NCBI GenBank assembly: GCA_026125795.1
Contig: JAHCKM010000005.1
Coordinates: 372,001-436,000, forward strand
DNA: 64,000 bases
Direction: 5' to 3'
Source: Burkholderiaceae bacterium
GTDB taxonomy: Bacteria > Pseudomonadota > Gammaproteobacteria > Burkholderiales > Burkholderiaceae_C
The stretch's first letter is position 1. Each line of letters starts with the position of its first letter. The translations under genes and the position numbers were made by a program. Of this stretch, positions 8,622-17,448 are shown in pieces. Below the pieces are notes generated by a model. The model was given only the letters and a program-made list of their open reading frames with translations, had not been told where the DNA came from and did not search any database.

Positions 8622-9980
8622 ATGAACCGAAGCCTCTACACCCGGCTCGTGTCAGGGGTCATCTTTCCTTTGCAGGAACGTCTGAAGCGACACGATACGG
8701 TGGCAGTTCGCCGCTCGCTGGAGCGTTCGCAGTGGTGGCCGGCGCAACGGCTGCGCGAATATCAGATCGATCGGCTGCGCACGTTGCTGGTCGAAGCCGG
8801 GCGTGCAGTGCCGTACTACCGTGATCTGTTCGAACGCATCGGCTTCGAGCCAAGGCAGGTGTGCAGCGTCGAGGACCTGCGGCGCCTGCCGTTTCTGGAC
8901 AAGGCCACGATCCGATCGCACACCGAGGCGTTGAAGCACCCGGAGGCGCGCGGATTGGCGCGCTTCAACACCGGCGGCAGCTCGGGCCAGCCGCTGGTAT
9001 TCTTCATCGGTCGGGAGCGCGTGAGTCACGACGTGGCCGCCAAGTGGCGCGCCACGCGCTGGTGGGGCGTGGACATCGGCGACCCCGAGATCGTGGTCTG
9101 GGGATCGCCGATCGAGCTGGGTGCGCAGGATCGGGTGCGCCAGCTGCGCGACACCGCGATGCGCACGGAGTTGCTGCCAGCTTTCGACATGAGCGAGTCC
9201 AACCTGGATGCGATGGTGCGCAAGGTGCGCCGGCGCCGCCCTCGCATGTTGTTCGGCTATCCGTCGGCGCTCAGCCGCCTGGCCCGCCACGCGCAACGGC
9301 GCGGCCAGTCGATGAACGATCTGGGCATCCGCGTGGCCTTTTGCACCAGCGAACGCCTCTACGATGATCAGCGCGCCACGATCTCGCAGGTGTTCGGATG
9401 CCGTGTCGCCAACGGCTACGGCGGCCGCGATGCCGGCTTCGTTGCACACGAGTGCCCGCATGGCGGGATGCACATCACCGCCGAAGACATCGTCGTCGAG
9501 CTGATCGATCGCGATGGCGTGCCTGCGGCCGAGGGGCAGCCCGGCGAGGTCGTGGTCACGCACCTGGCGACGAGCGAGTTCCCGTTCATCCGCTATCGCA
9601 CCGGCGATGTCGCCGTGCTCGGCGCGCGACGCTGCCCGTGCGGGCGTGGCTTGCCGCTACTCGAGGAGATCCAGGGTCGGACTACGGACTTCGTCTATGC
9701 CGCAGACGGCACCGCGATGCACGCGCTGGCGCTGATCTACATCCTGCGCGACCTTCCCGGCCTGGACAGCTTCAAGATCGTGCAGCACGACCTCCTGCAT
9801 GTCTGCGTGCAACTGGTGCCGGGCCCCGGTTTCGATCCGGCGTGCGCGGAGGTGATCCGGTGCGGGTTCCACCAGCGCCTTGGCGAGGGCGTGCGGGTGC
9901 AGATCGACCGTGTCGCGGCGATCGAGCCGGAGCGTTCGGGCAAATTCCGCTATGTTGTCAGCCACGTGGCGGCGAGTTGA
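8622..9980 (+). CDS. PaaK/CapK-like AMP-dependent (phenylacetate-CoA ligase-like) enzyme
   Basis: A 452-residue adenylate-forming protein of the phenylacetate-CoA ligase/CapK group. It has the phosphate-binding loop FNTGGSSGQPLVF (about residues 120-132), FPFIRYRTGDVAVLG, and a CPCGRGLP cysteine segment typical of PaaK relatives. The start is ATG 8622; a longer in-frame version would run back into the upstream glycosyltransferase. CapK-like proteins are common in capsule/EPS loci but their reaction is unsettled; activation of an acyl substituent for polymer decoration is the usual guess. It precedes the O-ligase-like gene by 14 bases. Confidence 0.8.
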   Translation: MNRSLYTRLVSGVIFPLQERLKRHDTVAVRRSLERSQWWPAQRLREYQIDRLRTLLVEAGRAVPYYRDLFERIGFEPRQVCSVEDLRRLPFLDKATIRSHTEALKHPEARGLARFNTGGSSGQPLVFFIGRERVSHDVAAKWRATRWWGVDIGDPEIVVWGSPIELGAQDRVRQLRDTAMRTELLPAFDMSESNLDAMVRKVRRRRPRMLFGYPSALSRLARHAQRRGQSMNDLGIRVAFCTSERLYDDQRATISQVFGCRVANGYGGRDAGFVAHECPHGGMHITAEDIVVELIDRDGVPAAEGQPGEVVVTHLATSEFPFIRYRTGDVAVLGARRCPCGRGLPLLEEIQGRTTDFVYAADGTAMHALALIYILRDLPGLDSFKIVQHDLLHVCVQLVPGPGFDPACAEVIRCGFHQRLGEGVRVQIDRVAAIEPERSGKFRYVVSHVAAS

Positions 9981-9994
9981 CTCCGCGATCGGCC

Positions 9995-11305
9995 ATGCGC
10001 GACATCGTCATCGTTGCCATCGTCGTGATCTGCGCGCTGACCGCGCTCCGGCGGCCCTGGGTCGGCGTGGTGCTGTGGACATGGCTCAGCCTCATGAACC
10101 CGCACCGCTTCACGTACGGCTTCGCGTTCGACGCGCCGCTGGCGGCGATGGCCGCGGGAAGCACGCTGGTGGGCTTCGTGCTGACCAAGGACAAGAGTTC
10201 GCCGGTGAAGGGCACGCCGGTGGTCTGGATGCTGATCTTCATGGTCTGGTTCACGCTTTCGTGGCTTGCCGGCATGAACGTGGCCGGCGACTACGAGCAG
10301 TGGAACAAGGTCATGAAGATCGACGTGATGATCATCGTCGGCATGGCGTTGTTGCACAGCAAGCTGCACATCATGACGCTGTGCTGGGTATGTGTCGGTT
10401 CGCTCGCCTTGCTCGGCGCCAAAGGCGGCCTGTTCACCATCGCCACCGGCGGCAGCTATCGCGTATGGGGCCCGCCGGGGAGTTTCATCGCCGACAACAA
10501 CGAATTCGCGCTGTCGCTGGTCATGACCATTCCGCTGCTGCGCTTCCTGCAGCTGCAGCTTCGCGAGGGCTGGCCCCGGCATGCGATGACGGTCGTGATG
10601 CTGTTGTGCGCGGCCTCGGCCCTGGGATCCCAATCGAGAGGCGCGCTGCTCGCGATCAGCGCGATGGCGCTAGTGCTCTGGTGGCGCGGCAACAAGCGAC
10701 TGGTTGGCGGCGTGCTCATGCTGCTCGCTGGCGCGGCGCTGGTCGCGTTCATGCCGGACAGCTGGAGCGACCGGATGTCCACGATCCAGGAGTACTCCGA
10801 GGACCGGTCGGCGATGGGGCGCATCAGTGCGTGGTGGGTGGCCTGGGGCATCGGCAAGACGCACCTCCTCGGGGTGGGATTCGATCCGGCCCGCCCGGAT
10901 CTTTTCGCGATCCACTCGCCGTATCCCGACTACGTGCACGCTGCGCACAGCATCTATTTCCAGGTCATGGGCAACCACGGCATGATTGGCTTCTTCATCT
11001 TCCTGGGCATCTTCGTCAGCACGTTCATCTGGGCCGGCCGGCTGCGCAAGGAAGGCCTCGTGCACGAGCGCGCAAAGTGGTGCGGCGAGCTCGGCGCCAT
11101 GGCACAGGTGTCGCTGGTCGGCTATGCGGTGGGCGGAGCCTTTCTCAGCTTGGCGTACTTCGACCTGCCGTACAACATCATGATGATGGTGGTTCTGGCG
11201 CGGGTTTGGACTCGGCAGCGCGCCTGGGAAAAGGAGCCCCAGAACATCGCTCCCGACCACTTCCTGTTCCGTTGGTTGGCGCCACGCCGCGCCGGCAGCC
11301 CATGA
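9995..11305 (+). CDS. Exosortase-A-associated O-antigen ligase/polymerase-like membrane protein
   Basis: A 436-residue polytopic inner-membrane protein with roughly ten hydrophobic segments. The start MRDIVIVAIVVICALTALRR and WTWLSLMNPHRFTYGFAF match the putative O-glycosylation ligase of exosortase-A loci (TIGR03097). A periplasmic loop carries MGRISAWWVAWGIGKTHLLG and YVHAAHSIYFQVMGNHG, the Wzy_C/WaaL-type region with conserved Arg and His. It either polymerises repeat units (Wzy role) or ligates glycan to an acceptor. The stop overlaps the next start (ATGATGA). Confidence 0.87.
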   Translation: MRDIVIVAIVVICALTALRRPWVGVVLWTWLSLMNPHRFTYGFAFDAPLAAMAAGSTLVGFVLTKDKSSPVKGTPVVWMLIFMVWFTLSWLAGMNVAGDYEQWNKVMKIDVMIIVGMALLHSKLHIMTLCWVCVGSLALLGAKGGLFTIATGGSYRVWGPPGSFIADNNEFALSLVMTIPLLRFLQLQLREGWPRHAMTVVMLLCAASALGSQSRGALLAISAMALVLWWRGNKRLVGGVLMLLAGAALVAFMPDSWSDRMSTIQEYSEDRSAMGRISAWWVAWGIGKTHLLGVGFDPARPDLFAIHSPYPDYVHAAHSIYFQVMGNHGMIGFFIFLGIFVSTFIWAGRLRKEGLVHERAKWCGELGAMAQVSLVGYAVGGAFLSLAYFDLPYNIMMMVVLARVWTRQRAWEKEPQNIAPDHFLFRWLAPRRAGSP

Positions 11306-12294
11306 TGCGCGGCCTGTTCGCGTTGGCGGCGGGCAGCGGGCGGCGAGCGCGGCTGTCGATCCTCGTGTTCCACCGGGTCTTGCCTCGCCCGGACCCGGTC
11401 TTTCCTGAAGAGGTCGACTTCGATCGCTTCGACACGATCTGCTCGTGGGTGCGCGATTGGTTCAATGTGCTGCCGCTGGACGAAGCCGCGCGGCGGCTCG
11501 CCGAAGGCACGCTGCCCTCGCGCGCGCTGGCCATCACATTCGACGACGGGTACAGCGACAACCGGCTCCACGCCGCACCGATCCTGCGGCGCCACGGGTT
11601 GCCCTGCACCTTCTTCATCGCCACCGGCATGCTCGACGGCGGGCTGATGTGGAACGACACGCTGATCGAAGCGATGCGGCACACGCGATTGCCCCAACTG
11701 GACCTGCGCGCCGTGCACCCGGAACTGGGCGAGCATGCGTTGGATGATCCGGCATCGAGGCGGCGCGCCATCGATCGCACGATCGGTGCGCTCAAGTACC
11801 TCGAGCCCGGCATCCGCCGCGATCGTGTGCAGGCCGTGGCGCGCGCGGCCCAGGTGGAACCCGCCCGCGACCTGATGATGAGCTCGCAGCAGGTTCGCGA
11901 GCTGCGGTCGATGGGCATGCAGATCGGCGCCCACACGATCACGCACCCGATACTGGCCAGCATGACCGACGAAAGCGCTCGCGCGGAGATCGTCGACAGC
12001 CGCCGCCACCTCGAAGCGATTCTCGGCGAGCCGGTGCGGTTATTCGCCTATCCGAACGGCAAGCCCGGCGGTGACTACGACGCGCGCCATGTCGAGATGG
12101 TCCGCGAGGCCGGCTTCGCAGCGGCCGCGTCGACCGTCTGGGGCGTGTCGACGAGGGGCTCCGACCGCTTCCAGTTGCGCCGCTTCTCGCCGTGGGACCG
12201 CAGCAGGCTGCGCTTCGGGCTGCGCATGCTCGGCAACATCGTTAAGCCCGAGGCTCCCGTTCACACGCCCGCGAACGCCGGCCTACACGCCTGA
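11302..12294 (+). CDS. Polysaccharide deacetylase (NodB domain)
   Basis: A 330-residue enzyme of carbohydrate esterase family 4 type. ILVFHRVLPRPDP near residue 20, the catalytic ITFDDGYSDN near residue 80, and GAHTITHPILASM (metal histidines) near residue 215 are all present, as is FAYPNGKPGGDYD. The ATG lies inside the stop of the ligase-like gene; a second ATG is three bases on. No clear signal peptide. It differs from the XrtA-type deacetylase at 879 and likely acts on a different acetylated residue or step. Confidence 0.88.
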   Translation: MMRGLFALAAGSGRRARLSILVFHRVLPRPDPVFPEEVDFDRFDTICSWVRDWFNVLPLDEAARRLAEGTLPSRALAITFDDGYSDNRLHAAPILRRHGLPCTFFIATGMLDGGLMWNDTLIEAMRHTRLPQLDLRAVHPELGEHALDDPASRRRAIDRTIGALKYLEPGIRRDRVQAVARAAQVEPARDLMMSSQQVRELRSMGMQIGAHTITHPILASMTDESARAEIVDSRRHLEAILGEPVRLFAYPNGKPGGDYDARHVEMVREAGFAAAASTVWGVSTRGSDRFQLRRFSPWDRSRLRFGLRMLGNIVKPEAPVHTPANAGLHA

Positions 12295-13250
12295 TGGTCG
12301 AAGTCTTCTTCACCATCGATGTCGAGGTGTGGTGCGACGGCTGGCAGGACATCGATGCCCGATTTCCCGCGGCATTCGAACGCTACATCTACGGTCCCGG
12401 CCGTCAGGGCGGGTTGCCCGACCAACTGCAGATCCTGCGCGACCACGGCCTGATGGCGGTGTGCTTCGTGGAACCGCTGTTCTCGGGCCGGTTCGGCGCC
12501 GCGCCTCTCGAGGAGGTCGTGGGCCTGATCCGTGACGCCGGCCACGAGGTGCAGATGCACCTGCACACCGAGTGGGTCGACGAGGCGCGGGTTCCGATGC
12601 TGCCGGCCGTGCGGCGCAAACGGCAGCACCTGCGCCATTTCGACCGGGCCGAGCAGTGCGCGCTCGTGCGGCAGGGGATCGCTATGCTGCAGGGCGCCGG
12701 CGCCCTACGCCCCACGGCCTTTCGGGCAGGCAGCTTCGCGATGAACGCCGACACGCTGGCGGCATTGGCCGACAACGGGATCGCCATCGATTGCAGCTAC
12801 AACGCTAGCACTATGGGGCCCAGCAGTGGCGTCTGTCCGGGCGAGACGCTCGACCAGGCGCGGCAGCTCGGACCGGTGCTGGAGCTGCCGATGACCGTCT
12901 ATGCCGATGGGCGAGGTCTGCGCCACACGCAGCTCACGGCCTGTTCCTGGGGTGAGCTTCAGGCATTGCTGTGGCAGGCTGCCGACCGCGGCCACGGGCA
13001 GTTCGTCGTGCTGTCCCACAACTTCGAACTGCTGACTCCCGGACTGCAGCGCGTCGACCCGATCGTGTTGCGCCGACTGCGCCGACTGGCCGCCTTTCTC
13101 GATCGGCACCGGGATCGCTTTCGCGTTCGCGGACTGCTCGGCGATGCGCCAACACCGCCGAGCGCTGCGCCACGCCACCTGCGCTCGCCGCTGTGGCGAA
13201 CCGGTGCGCGGGTGCTGGAGCAGGCCTGGCGCCGGACCTACTCGCGCTGA
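12294..13250 (+). CDS. WalW-like member of the polysaccharide deacetylase superfamily
   Basis: A 318-residue NodB-fold relative. It begins VEVFFTIDVEVWCDGW, with the Asp of motif 1 in an IDVE context, and has HEVQMHLHTEWVDEA, resembling WalW-type LPS-locus proteins (HLHPEW) rather than the classic H(S/T)xxHP motif. FRAGSFAMN and VVLSHNFELLTPG complete the barrel. The altered metal motif means deacetylase activity is not assured. Its ATG overlaps the preceding stop by one base (TGATG), so the two barrel proteins are translationally coupled. Confidence 0.75.
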   Translation: MVEVFFTIDVEVWCDGWQDIDARFPAAFERYIYGPGRQGGLPDQLQILRDHGLMAVCFVEPLFSGRFGAAPLEEVVGLIRDAGHEVQMHLHTEWVDEARVPMLPAVRRKRQHLRHFDRAEQCALVRQGIAMLQGAGALRPTAFRAGSFAMNADTLAALADNGIAIDCSYNASTMGPSSGVCPGETLDQARQLGPVLELPMTVYADGRGLRHTQLTACSWGELQALLWQAADRGHGQFVVLSHNFELLTPGLQRVDPIVLRRLRRLAAFLDRHRDRFRVRGLLGDAPTPPSAAPRHLRSPLWRTGARVLEQAWRRTYSR

Positions 13251-13254
13251 GTTG

Positions 13255-14739
13255 ATGCTCTTCACGACGCCCGCCTTCATCCTGCTCTTTCTGCCGATCA
13301 CGCTGGCCGGCTACTACCTGCTCGGGCGCCGCTGGCACCTTGCTGCAGCGGGCTGGTTGCTCGCGGCCTCGCTGTTCTTCTACGGCTACTGGATGCCGGA
13401 GTTCACGCTGCTGCTGGTGGCGTCGATCTCGTGCAACTTCGCGATCGGCCGCCATATCGCCGATCGAGCGCACCAGGGCGCCAAGCCGGCCGCGAAGCGG
13501 TGGATGATCCTCGGCATTGCCCTCAACCTCGGCCTGCTGGCGTACTTCAAGTACGCCAATTTCTTCGTCGACAACCTCAATGCGCTGGTCGGCGGCGATT
13601 GGCACATCGGCCGCATCATCCTGCCGATCGGCATCTCATTCTATTCATTCACGCAGATTGCATTCCTGGTCGATGCCCACGAAGGCAAGGTCCGCGAAAC
13701 CAATCCGATCCACTACGGACTGTTCGTGACCTACTTCCCGCATCTGGTCGCCGGCCCGGTGCTGCACCACGCACAGATGATGCCGCAGTTCGCCGACACG
13801 GCGGTGTATCGACCGCGCGCCGGTCCGCTGTTGGCCGGCGCCGCCATCTTCGCGCTGGGGCTGTTCAAGAAGGTGGTGCTGGCCGACGGCCTCGCACCCT
13901 ACGCGGATGCCGTCTTCTCGCCTGCCGATGCCGGTCGTCTGCCGGGCACCACGGAAGCCTGGCTCGGCGCGGTGGCCTACACGCTGCAGCTCTATTTCGA
14001 CTTCTCCGGGTACTCCGACATGGCGATCGGGCTGTCGCACATGTTCGGCATCCGGTTGCCTTTCAACTTCAACTCGCCCTACCAGGCGCGCAACATCTCG
14101 GACTTCTGGCGGCGCTGGCACATTTCGCTGTCCACCTTCCTGCGCGACTATCTCTATGTTCCGCTGGGCGGCAATCGCAATGGACCGGTGCGCCGATACC
14201 TGAACCTGGCCGCGACGATGTTGCTGGGTGGCCTGTGGCACGGTGCGGGTTGGACGTTCGTGGTTTGGGGCGGGTTGCATGGCCTCTATTTGATGGTCAA
14301 CCATGGCTGGCGCGCATGGATCGGCGAAGCGCGACAGGCGCGCCTCGAGGGTTCGCGCGCATATGGCGTCTCGAGCTGGCTGCTCACGCTGCTCGCGGTC
14401 GTGGTGGCGTGGGTCTTCTTCCGCGCCGAGACATTTTCCGGAGCGGGGCGCATGCTGCAGGCGATGGCAGGCTTCGGCGCGAGTGAGCCGGTTCAGGTGC
14501 AGTTGTGGAATGCCGGCCTGTCCGTTCGCACGGGCGCGCTGTGGTGCGGGCTGCTGGGTGCCCTTGCCCTGCTGGCACCGAACAGCAACCGCATCGGCGA
14601 CGCGCTGCTGCGCACCCTGACTCGGCCCGTGCGCTGGCGGCCCGCCCTCGGGGGTGCCGCCAGCGTGGCGATCGCCATGCTGCTGTTGATCAACACGGCG
14701 CGCGACTCGGTCAGCGCCTTCATCTACTTCAACTTCTGA
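13255..14739 (+). CDS. MBOAT O-acyltransferase (AlgI-like)
   Basis: A 494-residue polytopic membrane protein. LQLYFDFSGYSDMAIGLSHM, NFNSPYQARNISDFWRRWH and the active-site His segment GGLWHGAGWTFVVWGGLHG are the classic AlgI/DltB-type MBOAT motifs. It should pass an acetyl or other acyl group across the inner membrane for O-acylation of the exported polymer. I chose ATG 13255, four bases after the previous stop, because the upstream in-frame extension lies inside the previous gene and is not membrane-like. The following SGNH-type gene overlaps its stop (TGATG), as in alginate algI/algX/algJ partnerships. Confidence 0.92.
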   Translation: MLFTTPAFILLFLPITLAGYYLLGRRWHLAAAGWLLAASLFFYGYWMPEFTLLLVASISCNFAIGRHIADRAHQGAKPAAKRWMILGIALNLGLLAYFKYANFFVDNLNALVGGDWHIGRIILPIGISFYSFTQIAFLVDAHEGKVRETNPIHYGLFVTYFPHLVAGPVLHHAQMMPQFADTAVYRPRAGPLLAGAAIFALGLFKKVVLADGLAPYADAVFSPADAGRLPGTTEAWLGAVAYTLQLYFDFSGYSDMAIGLSHMFGIRLPFNFNSPYQARNISDFWRRWHISLSTFLRDYLYVPLGGNRNGPVRRYLNLAATMLLGGLWHGAGWTFVVWGGLHGLYLMVNHGWRAWIGEARQARLEGSRAYGVSSWLLTLLAVVVAWVFFRAETFSGAGRMLQAMAGFGASEPVQVQLWNAGLSVRTGALWCGLLGALALLAPNSNRIGDALLRTLTRPVRWRPALGGAASVAIAMLLLINTARDSVSAFIYFNF

Positions 14740-15842
14740 TGGGTCGGCGAATCGGTTGGGTCGCTGTGGGTGCGCTGGCGCTGGTTGCCGCGCTCGAGCT
14801 GCTGTTTCGGCTGTTGCCGACATCGTCGGCCACGGCGACCGGGTATTACATCGATCCCATGATCCTCACCTACCCGCCGGGTCATCGCTGGCGGGTGGCC
14901 ACCGGCTGGGACCTGCGCAATGCGCAGACCGTGCGTGCCAACAACTTCGGATTTGTCAGCGAACGCGATTTCGTTGCCGATCCGCAGGCGGTGGCCGTGA
15001 TCGGCGACAGCTTCGTGGAGGCGTCGATGCTCGAGCCGGCCCATCGGCCGGCGGAGCAACTGGCCGACGCGCTGTCGCGCTCCAGGCCGGTCTACGGCAT
15101 GGGCGTGCCGGGTTCCGCTTTGCTCGACTATGCAGAGCGCATCTGCATGGCCGCCAAGCGCCTCGATGTGCGCGACTACGTGGTCGTGTTGGAGGCCAGC
15201 GACGTGCGCCAATCGCTGTGCGGTTCGGGCAATATCCATGGTCCTTGCCTCGATCGGCAGACTTTGGCGCCGAGCACCGAGCTGCATCCTGCGCCCACGC
15301 CGCTCAAGCGACTGGTGCGCCACAGCGCTCTGGCCCAGTACGTCTTCAGTCAGCTCAAGCTCGATTCGCGCCGGCTGCTGGACAATGCCTTCGTGCGGGC
15401 AGTGCCGCAGGAGCCGCCGGCGCCACCGCAGGCAGCGCCCGTGGCCGGCGCTGCCGATGCCCAAGGGCCGACCCCTGCGCAACTGCAGCAGGTTCAGGCG
15501 CTTGCACAGGCCTTCCTGGCTCGAGCGGAGCCGTGTGTGCGCGGCCGCATGGTGCTGGTCGTCGACGGGCGCCGGGAGCGCGATGCGCCGGCCGTGGAGC
15601 GGCCGTTGGTGCGTGAGATCCGCGCCGAACGGCGGGCCTTCATCGAGCTGCTGCGAGCACGCAATTCACCCCACATGATCGTCATCGATGCGGACCCCGT
15701 CTATCGCGAGCACACCACGAGGTCGCCCCTGTCGATCGTGGTTGGTCCGTACGACGAGCACCTGAATCGCATCGGCGTGAATCTGCTGATGAGCGCAGCC
15801 GCACGCGCGCTGCAAGGCGACGCCCAAGCCCGAGGCCCTTGA
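14739..15842 (+). CDS. AlgX/AlgJ-like SGNH-type O-acetylation partner
   Basis: A 367-residue protein with an N-terminal signal-anchor (IGWVAVGALALVAALELLF) placing it in the periplasm. VAVIGDSFVEASML near residue 85 is the GDS block of SGNH hydrolases; the corresponding C-terminal Asp/His is likely in GPYDEHLNRIGVNLL. A Pro/Ala-rich stretch (QEPPAPPQAAPVAGA) interrupts the domain around residue 230. Its TGATG overlap with the MBOAT gene strongly suggests that it completes acyl transfer to the polysaccharide in the periplasm. It could instead be an esterase. Confidence 0.8.
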   Translation: MGRRIGWVAVGALALVAALELLFRLLPTSSATATGYYIDPMILTYPPGHRWRVATGWDLRNAQTVRANNFGFVSERDFVADPQAVAVIGDSFVEASMLEPAHRPAEQLADALSRSRPVYGMGVPGSALLDYAERICMAAKRLDVRDYVVVLEASDVRQSLCGSGNIHGPCLDRQTLAPSTELHPAPTPLKRLVRHSALAQYVFSQLKLDSRRLLDNAFVRAVPQEPPAPPQAAPVAGAADAQGPTPAQLQQVQALAQAFLARAEPCVRGRMVLVVDGRRERDAPAVERPLVREIRAERRAFIELLRARNSPHMIVIDADPVYREHTTRSPLSIVVGPYDEHLNRIGVNLLMSAAARALQGDAQARGP

Positions 15843-15870
15843 AGCCGCTGCGCGGCACTGCAGCGCGGCT
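15843..15870. terminator. GC-rich dyad between convergent genes
   Basis: The 44-base gap between the convergent SGNH and kinase genes contains nested inverted repeats: GCCGC-TGC-GCGGC, an overlapping GCAGC-GCG-GCTGC, and outer AGCCGC/GCGGCT arms. Position suggests a bidirectional terminator, but no T-run follows on either strand, so function is unproven. Confidence 0.3.
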
Positions 15871-15886
15871 GCGCACAGTGGCCGAC

Positions 15887-16750
15887 TCAGATGCGGTCCA
15901 GTGTCAGCAGCAGCCGGTCCATCCGCTCGCGCACCCAAGGACCGTAGTTGCGCTTCAGGTAGCGAAAGACGAGGGCGTATATCGGCGTCAGGGCATGGTA
16001 GTCGGCCAGGGCCAGACCGAGTTCCCGACAGGCATGGCTCTTCAGGCTGCGCAAGGCCGCGAAATCGGCGCGCCGCATCTCCAGCAGGCGCGCCGGGTCG
16101 TCCGCCAGCGAAAGCTCGAGCGTGAACAGATCGAGGCCCGGCAGCGCCGCCGCGCCGAAATCCTCCCAGTCGAAGATGACCACGCCGTCGGGCTCGCGGC
16201 GTGCGATGTTGTTGAGCACGAAGTCGCAGTGCTGCGGCATGTCGGGTAGCTCAAGCGCGAGATTCATCATTGCGCCCGACAGCCAGCGCCGCGCCAGCGA
16301 AGCCAGCGCGCCGTTCTCGAAGTACTGGGCCATGGGCCGCGCAAGCTGCCGATTGGTGACCGCCATCGGCACCGCGGCCGGGTGCACACCATGCATGGCC
16401 TCGAAGTACGCCTCCAAATGCTCCAGCAAGGCGGTTCCCCGATCGCTTTGCACAACCTCGCGTGGCGTGAAACCCAGCGCATCGACAGCCGCGCAAGCGA
16501 TGATCTCGAACTCCTCGGCCTGGATATAGCCGACGAACGGCGGCGCAAAGTCGGGATAGCGGAGGCTGGCTTCCTGGCTGCGCGCGGCCTCCTGCGCAAG
16601 CGACTGGGTCTGCGAGAACTTGACGTAGCGTTCGGCGCGGCCGTCGCGCGTGAGCAGCAGCCAGACACAGGCGCCACGGGTGAGATTGACGCTGTAGGCG
16701 AACGGATGCGCGGTGTCGAACCACCCCTTATCGTTCAGCGCACCCAGCAC
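15887..16750 (-). CDS. Aminoglycoside-phosphotransferase-like small-molecule kinase
   Basis: A protein of about 287 residues with the APH/choline-kinase fold. The catalytic loop is MPQHCDFVLNN (HxDxxxxN pattern) and the metal-binding motif is VIFDWEDFG. It likely phosphorylates a sugar, amino alcohol or similar precursor; the substrate is unknown. The start is uncertain: GTG 16750 leaves five bases after the methyltransferase stop, while TTG 16762 would overlap it. The same frame stays open far upstream, but there it is antisense-like Arg-rich sequence. It follows two methyltransferase genes on the same strand and probably shares their transcript. Confidence 0.72.
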   Translation of the reverse strand: MLGALNDKGWFDTAHPFAYSVNLTRGACVWLLLTRDGRAERYVKFSQTQSLAQEAARSQEASLRYPDFAPPFVGYIQAEEFEIIACAAVDALGFTPREVVQSDRGTALLEHLEAYFEAMHGVHPAAVPMAVTNRQLARPMAQYFENGALASLARRWLSGAMMNLALELPDMPQHCDFVLNNIARREPDGVVIFDWEDFGAAALPGLDLFTLELSLADDPARLLEMRRADFAALRSLKSHACRELGLALADYHALTPIYALVFRYLKRNYGPWVRERMDRLLLTLDRI

Positions 16751-16755
16751 GCGGT

Positions 16756-17409
16756 TCAGCAAGGCCGTTGCGCCCAGAAGAACAGTTGACCCTGCTGCAG
16801 ACCGCCCAGACCGAGCCGGGCCAGAGCGAGCCGCAACACGTAGCCGAGCCGCGAATGGTGGCCGCGTGTCGCGCGTATCGCTCGGAGGAATTCGGCGCGC
16901 GCAGCGACCGGCTCGGAGGGAATCAATCCCATCGGTGCCTGGATGTTCGGCTGCACGTACCAAACCGCCGAGGCCACGAAGCCCGCGCCTTGCAGCGCCA
17001 GCGAGCAACCCACGGGACGGCCGAAGAAGCGGGCGGGATGCAGGGCGGCTCGCCAGCCGCGCCCGTTGGCCAACCCGCGCAGCGTGCACGAGTGCTCCAT
17101 GTGGCCGACGATGAATCCGCCGGGGCGCAGCAGCGACAAAGCGCGGCGCAGCGTACCTACTGCCTCCTCAGGATCGCCGGCATCGAGATCGAGCCCGGGT
17201 GTGGCCACGACGTCGAAGTGCGCTGCGCCACCGCCCAGCGCGCGCCACGACTCGGCGTGGGTGCAGTTGCCGGTCCATCCCGCTTTCAATAGATCGGCCA
17301 TGTCCGTCTTGCCGACGACGAGCATGTCACCGGCGCCGGTGGGCAGCGGCAGGCGGTACAGCAGGCGCAGGCGGGCGTCGTCCTCGGCGAAGGGGAAGTT
17401 CGCATCCAC
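16756..17409 (-). CDS. Methyltransferase-like protein of the kinase operon
   Basis: A 217-residue protein resembling class I SAM-dependent methyltransferase folds in its second half: VGTLRRALSLLRPGGFIVGHMEH is the usual post-motif strand with the LRPGG turn. A classic GxGxG SAM loop is not obvious (AGDMLVVGKTDMADLLKAG sits where it would be), so SAM binding is uncertain. ATG start; 39 bases follow the upstream methyltransferase. The role is probably in precursor or polymer methylation, but I cannot name the substrate. Confidence 0.6.
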   Translation of the reverse strand: MDANFPFAEDDARLRLLYRLPLPTGAGDMLVVGKTDMADLLKAGWTGNCTHAESWRALGGGAAHFDVVATPGLDLDAGDPEEAVGTLRRALSLLRPGGFIVGHMEHSCTLRGLANGRGWRAALHPARFFGRPVGCSLALQGAGFVASAVWYVQPNIQAPMGLIPSEPVAARAEFLRAIRATRGHHSRLGYVLRLALARLGLGGLQQGQLFFWAQRPC

Positions 17410-17448
17410 CGCGGTAATCGGCCTGATCCGTCTTGCGGGTCGACGGCG

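Noticed and set aside
9880-12294. An 804-codon plus-strand open frame
   Set aside because: Only 11302-12294 is a deacetylase; the upstream part is a shadow of the ligase-like gene.
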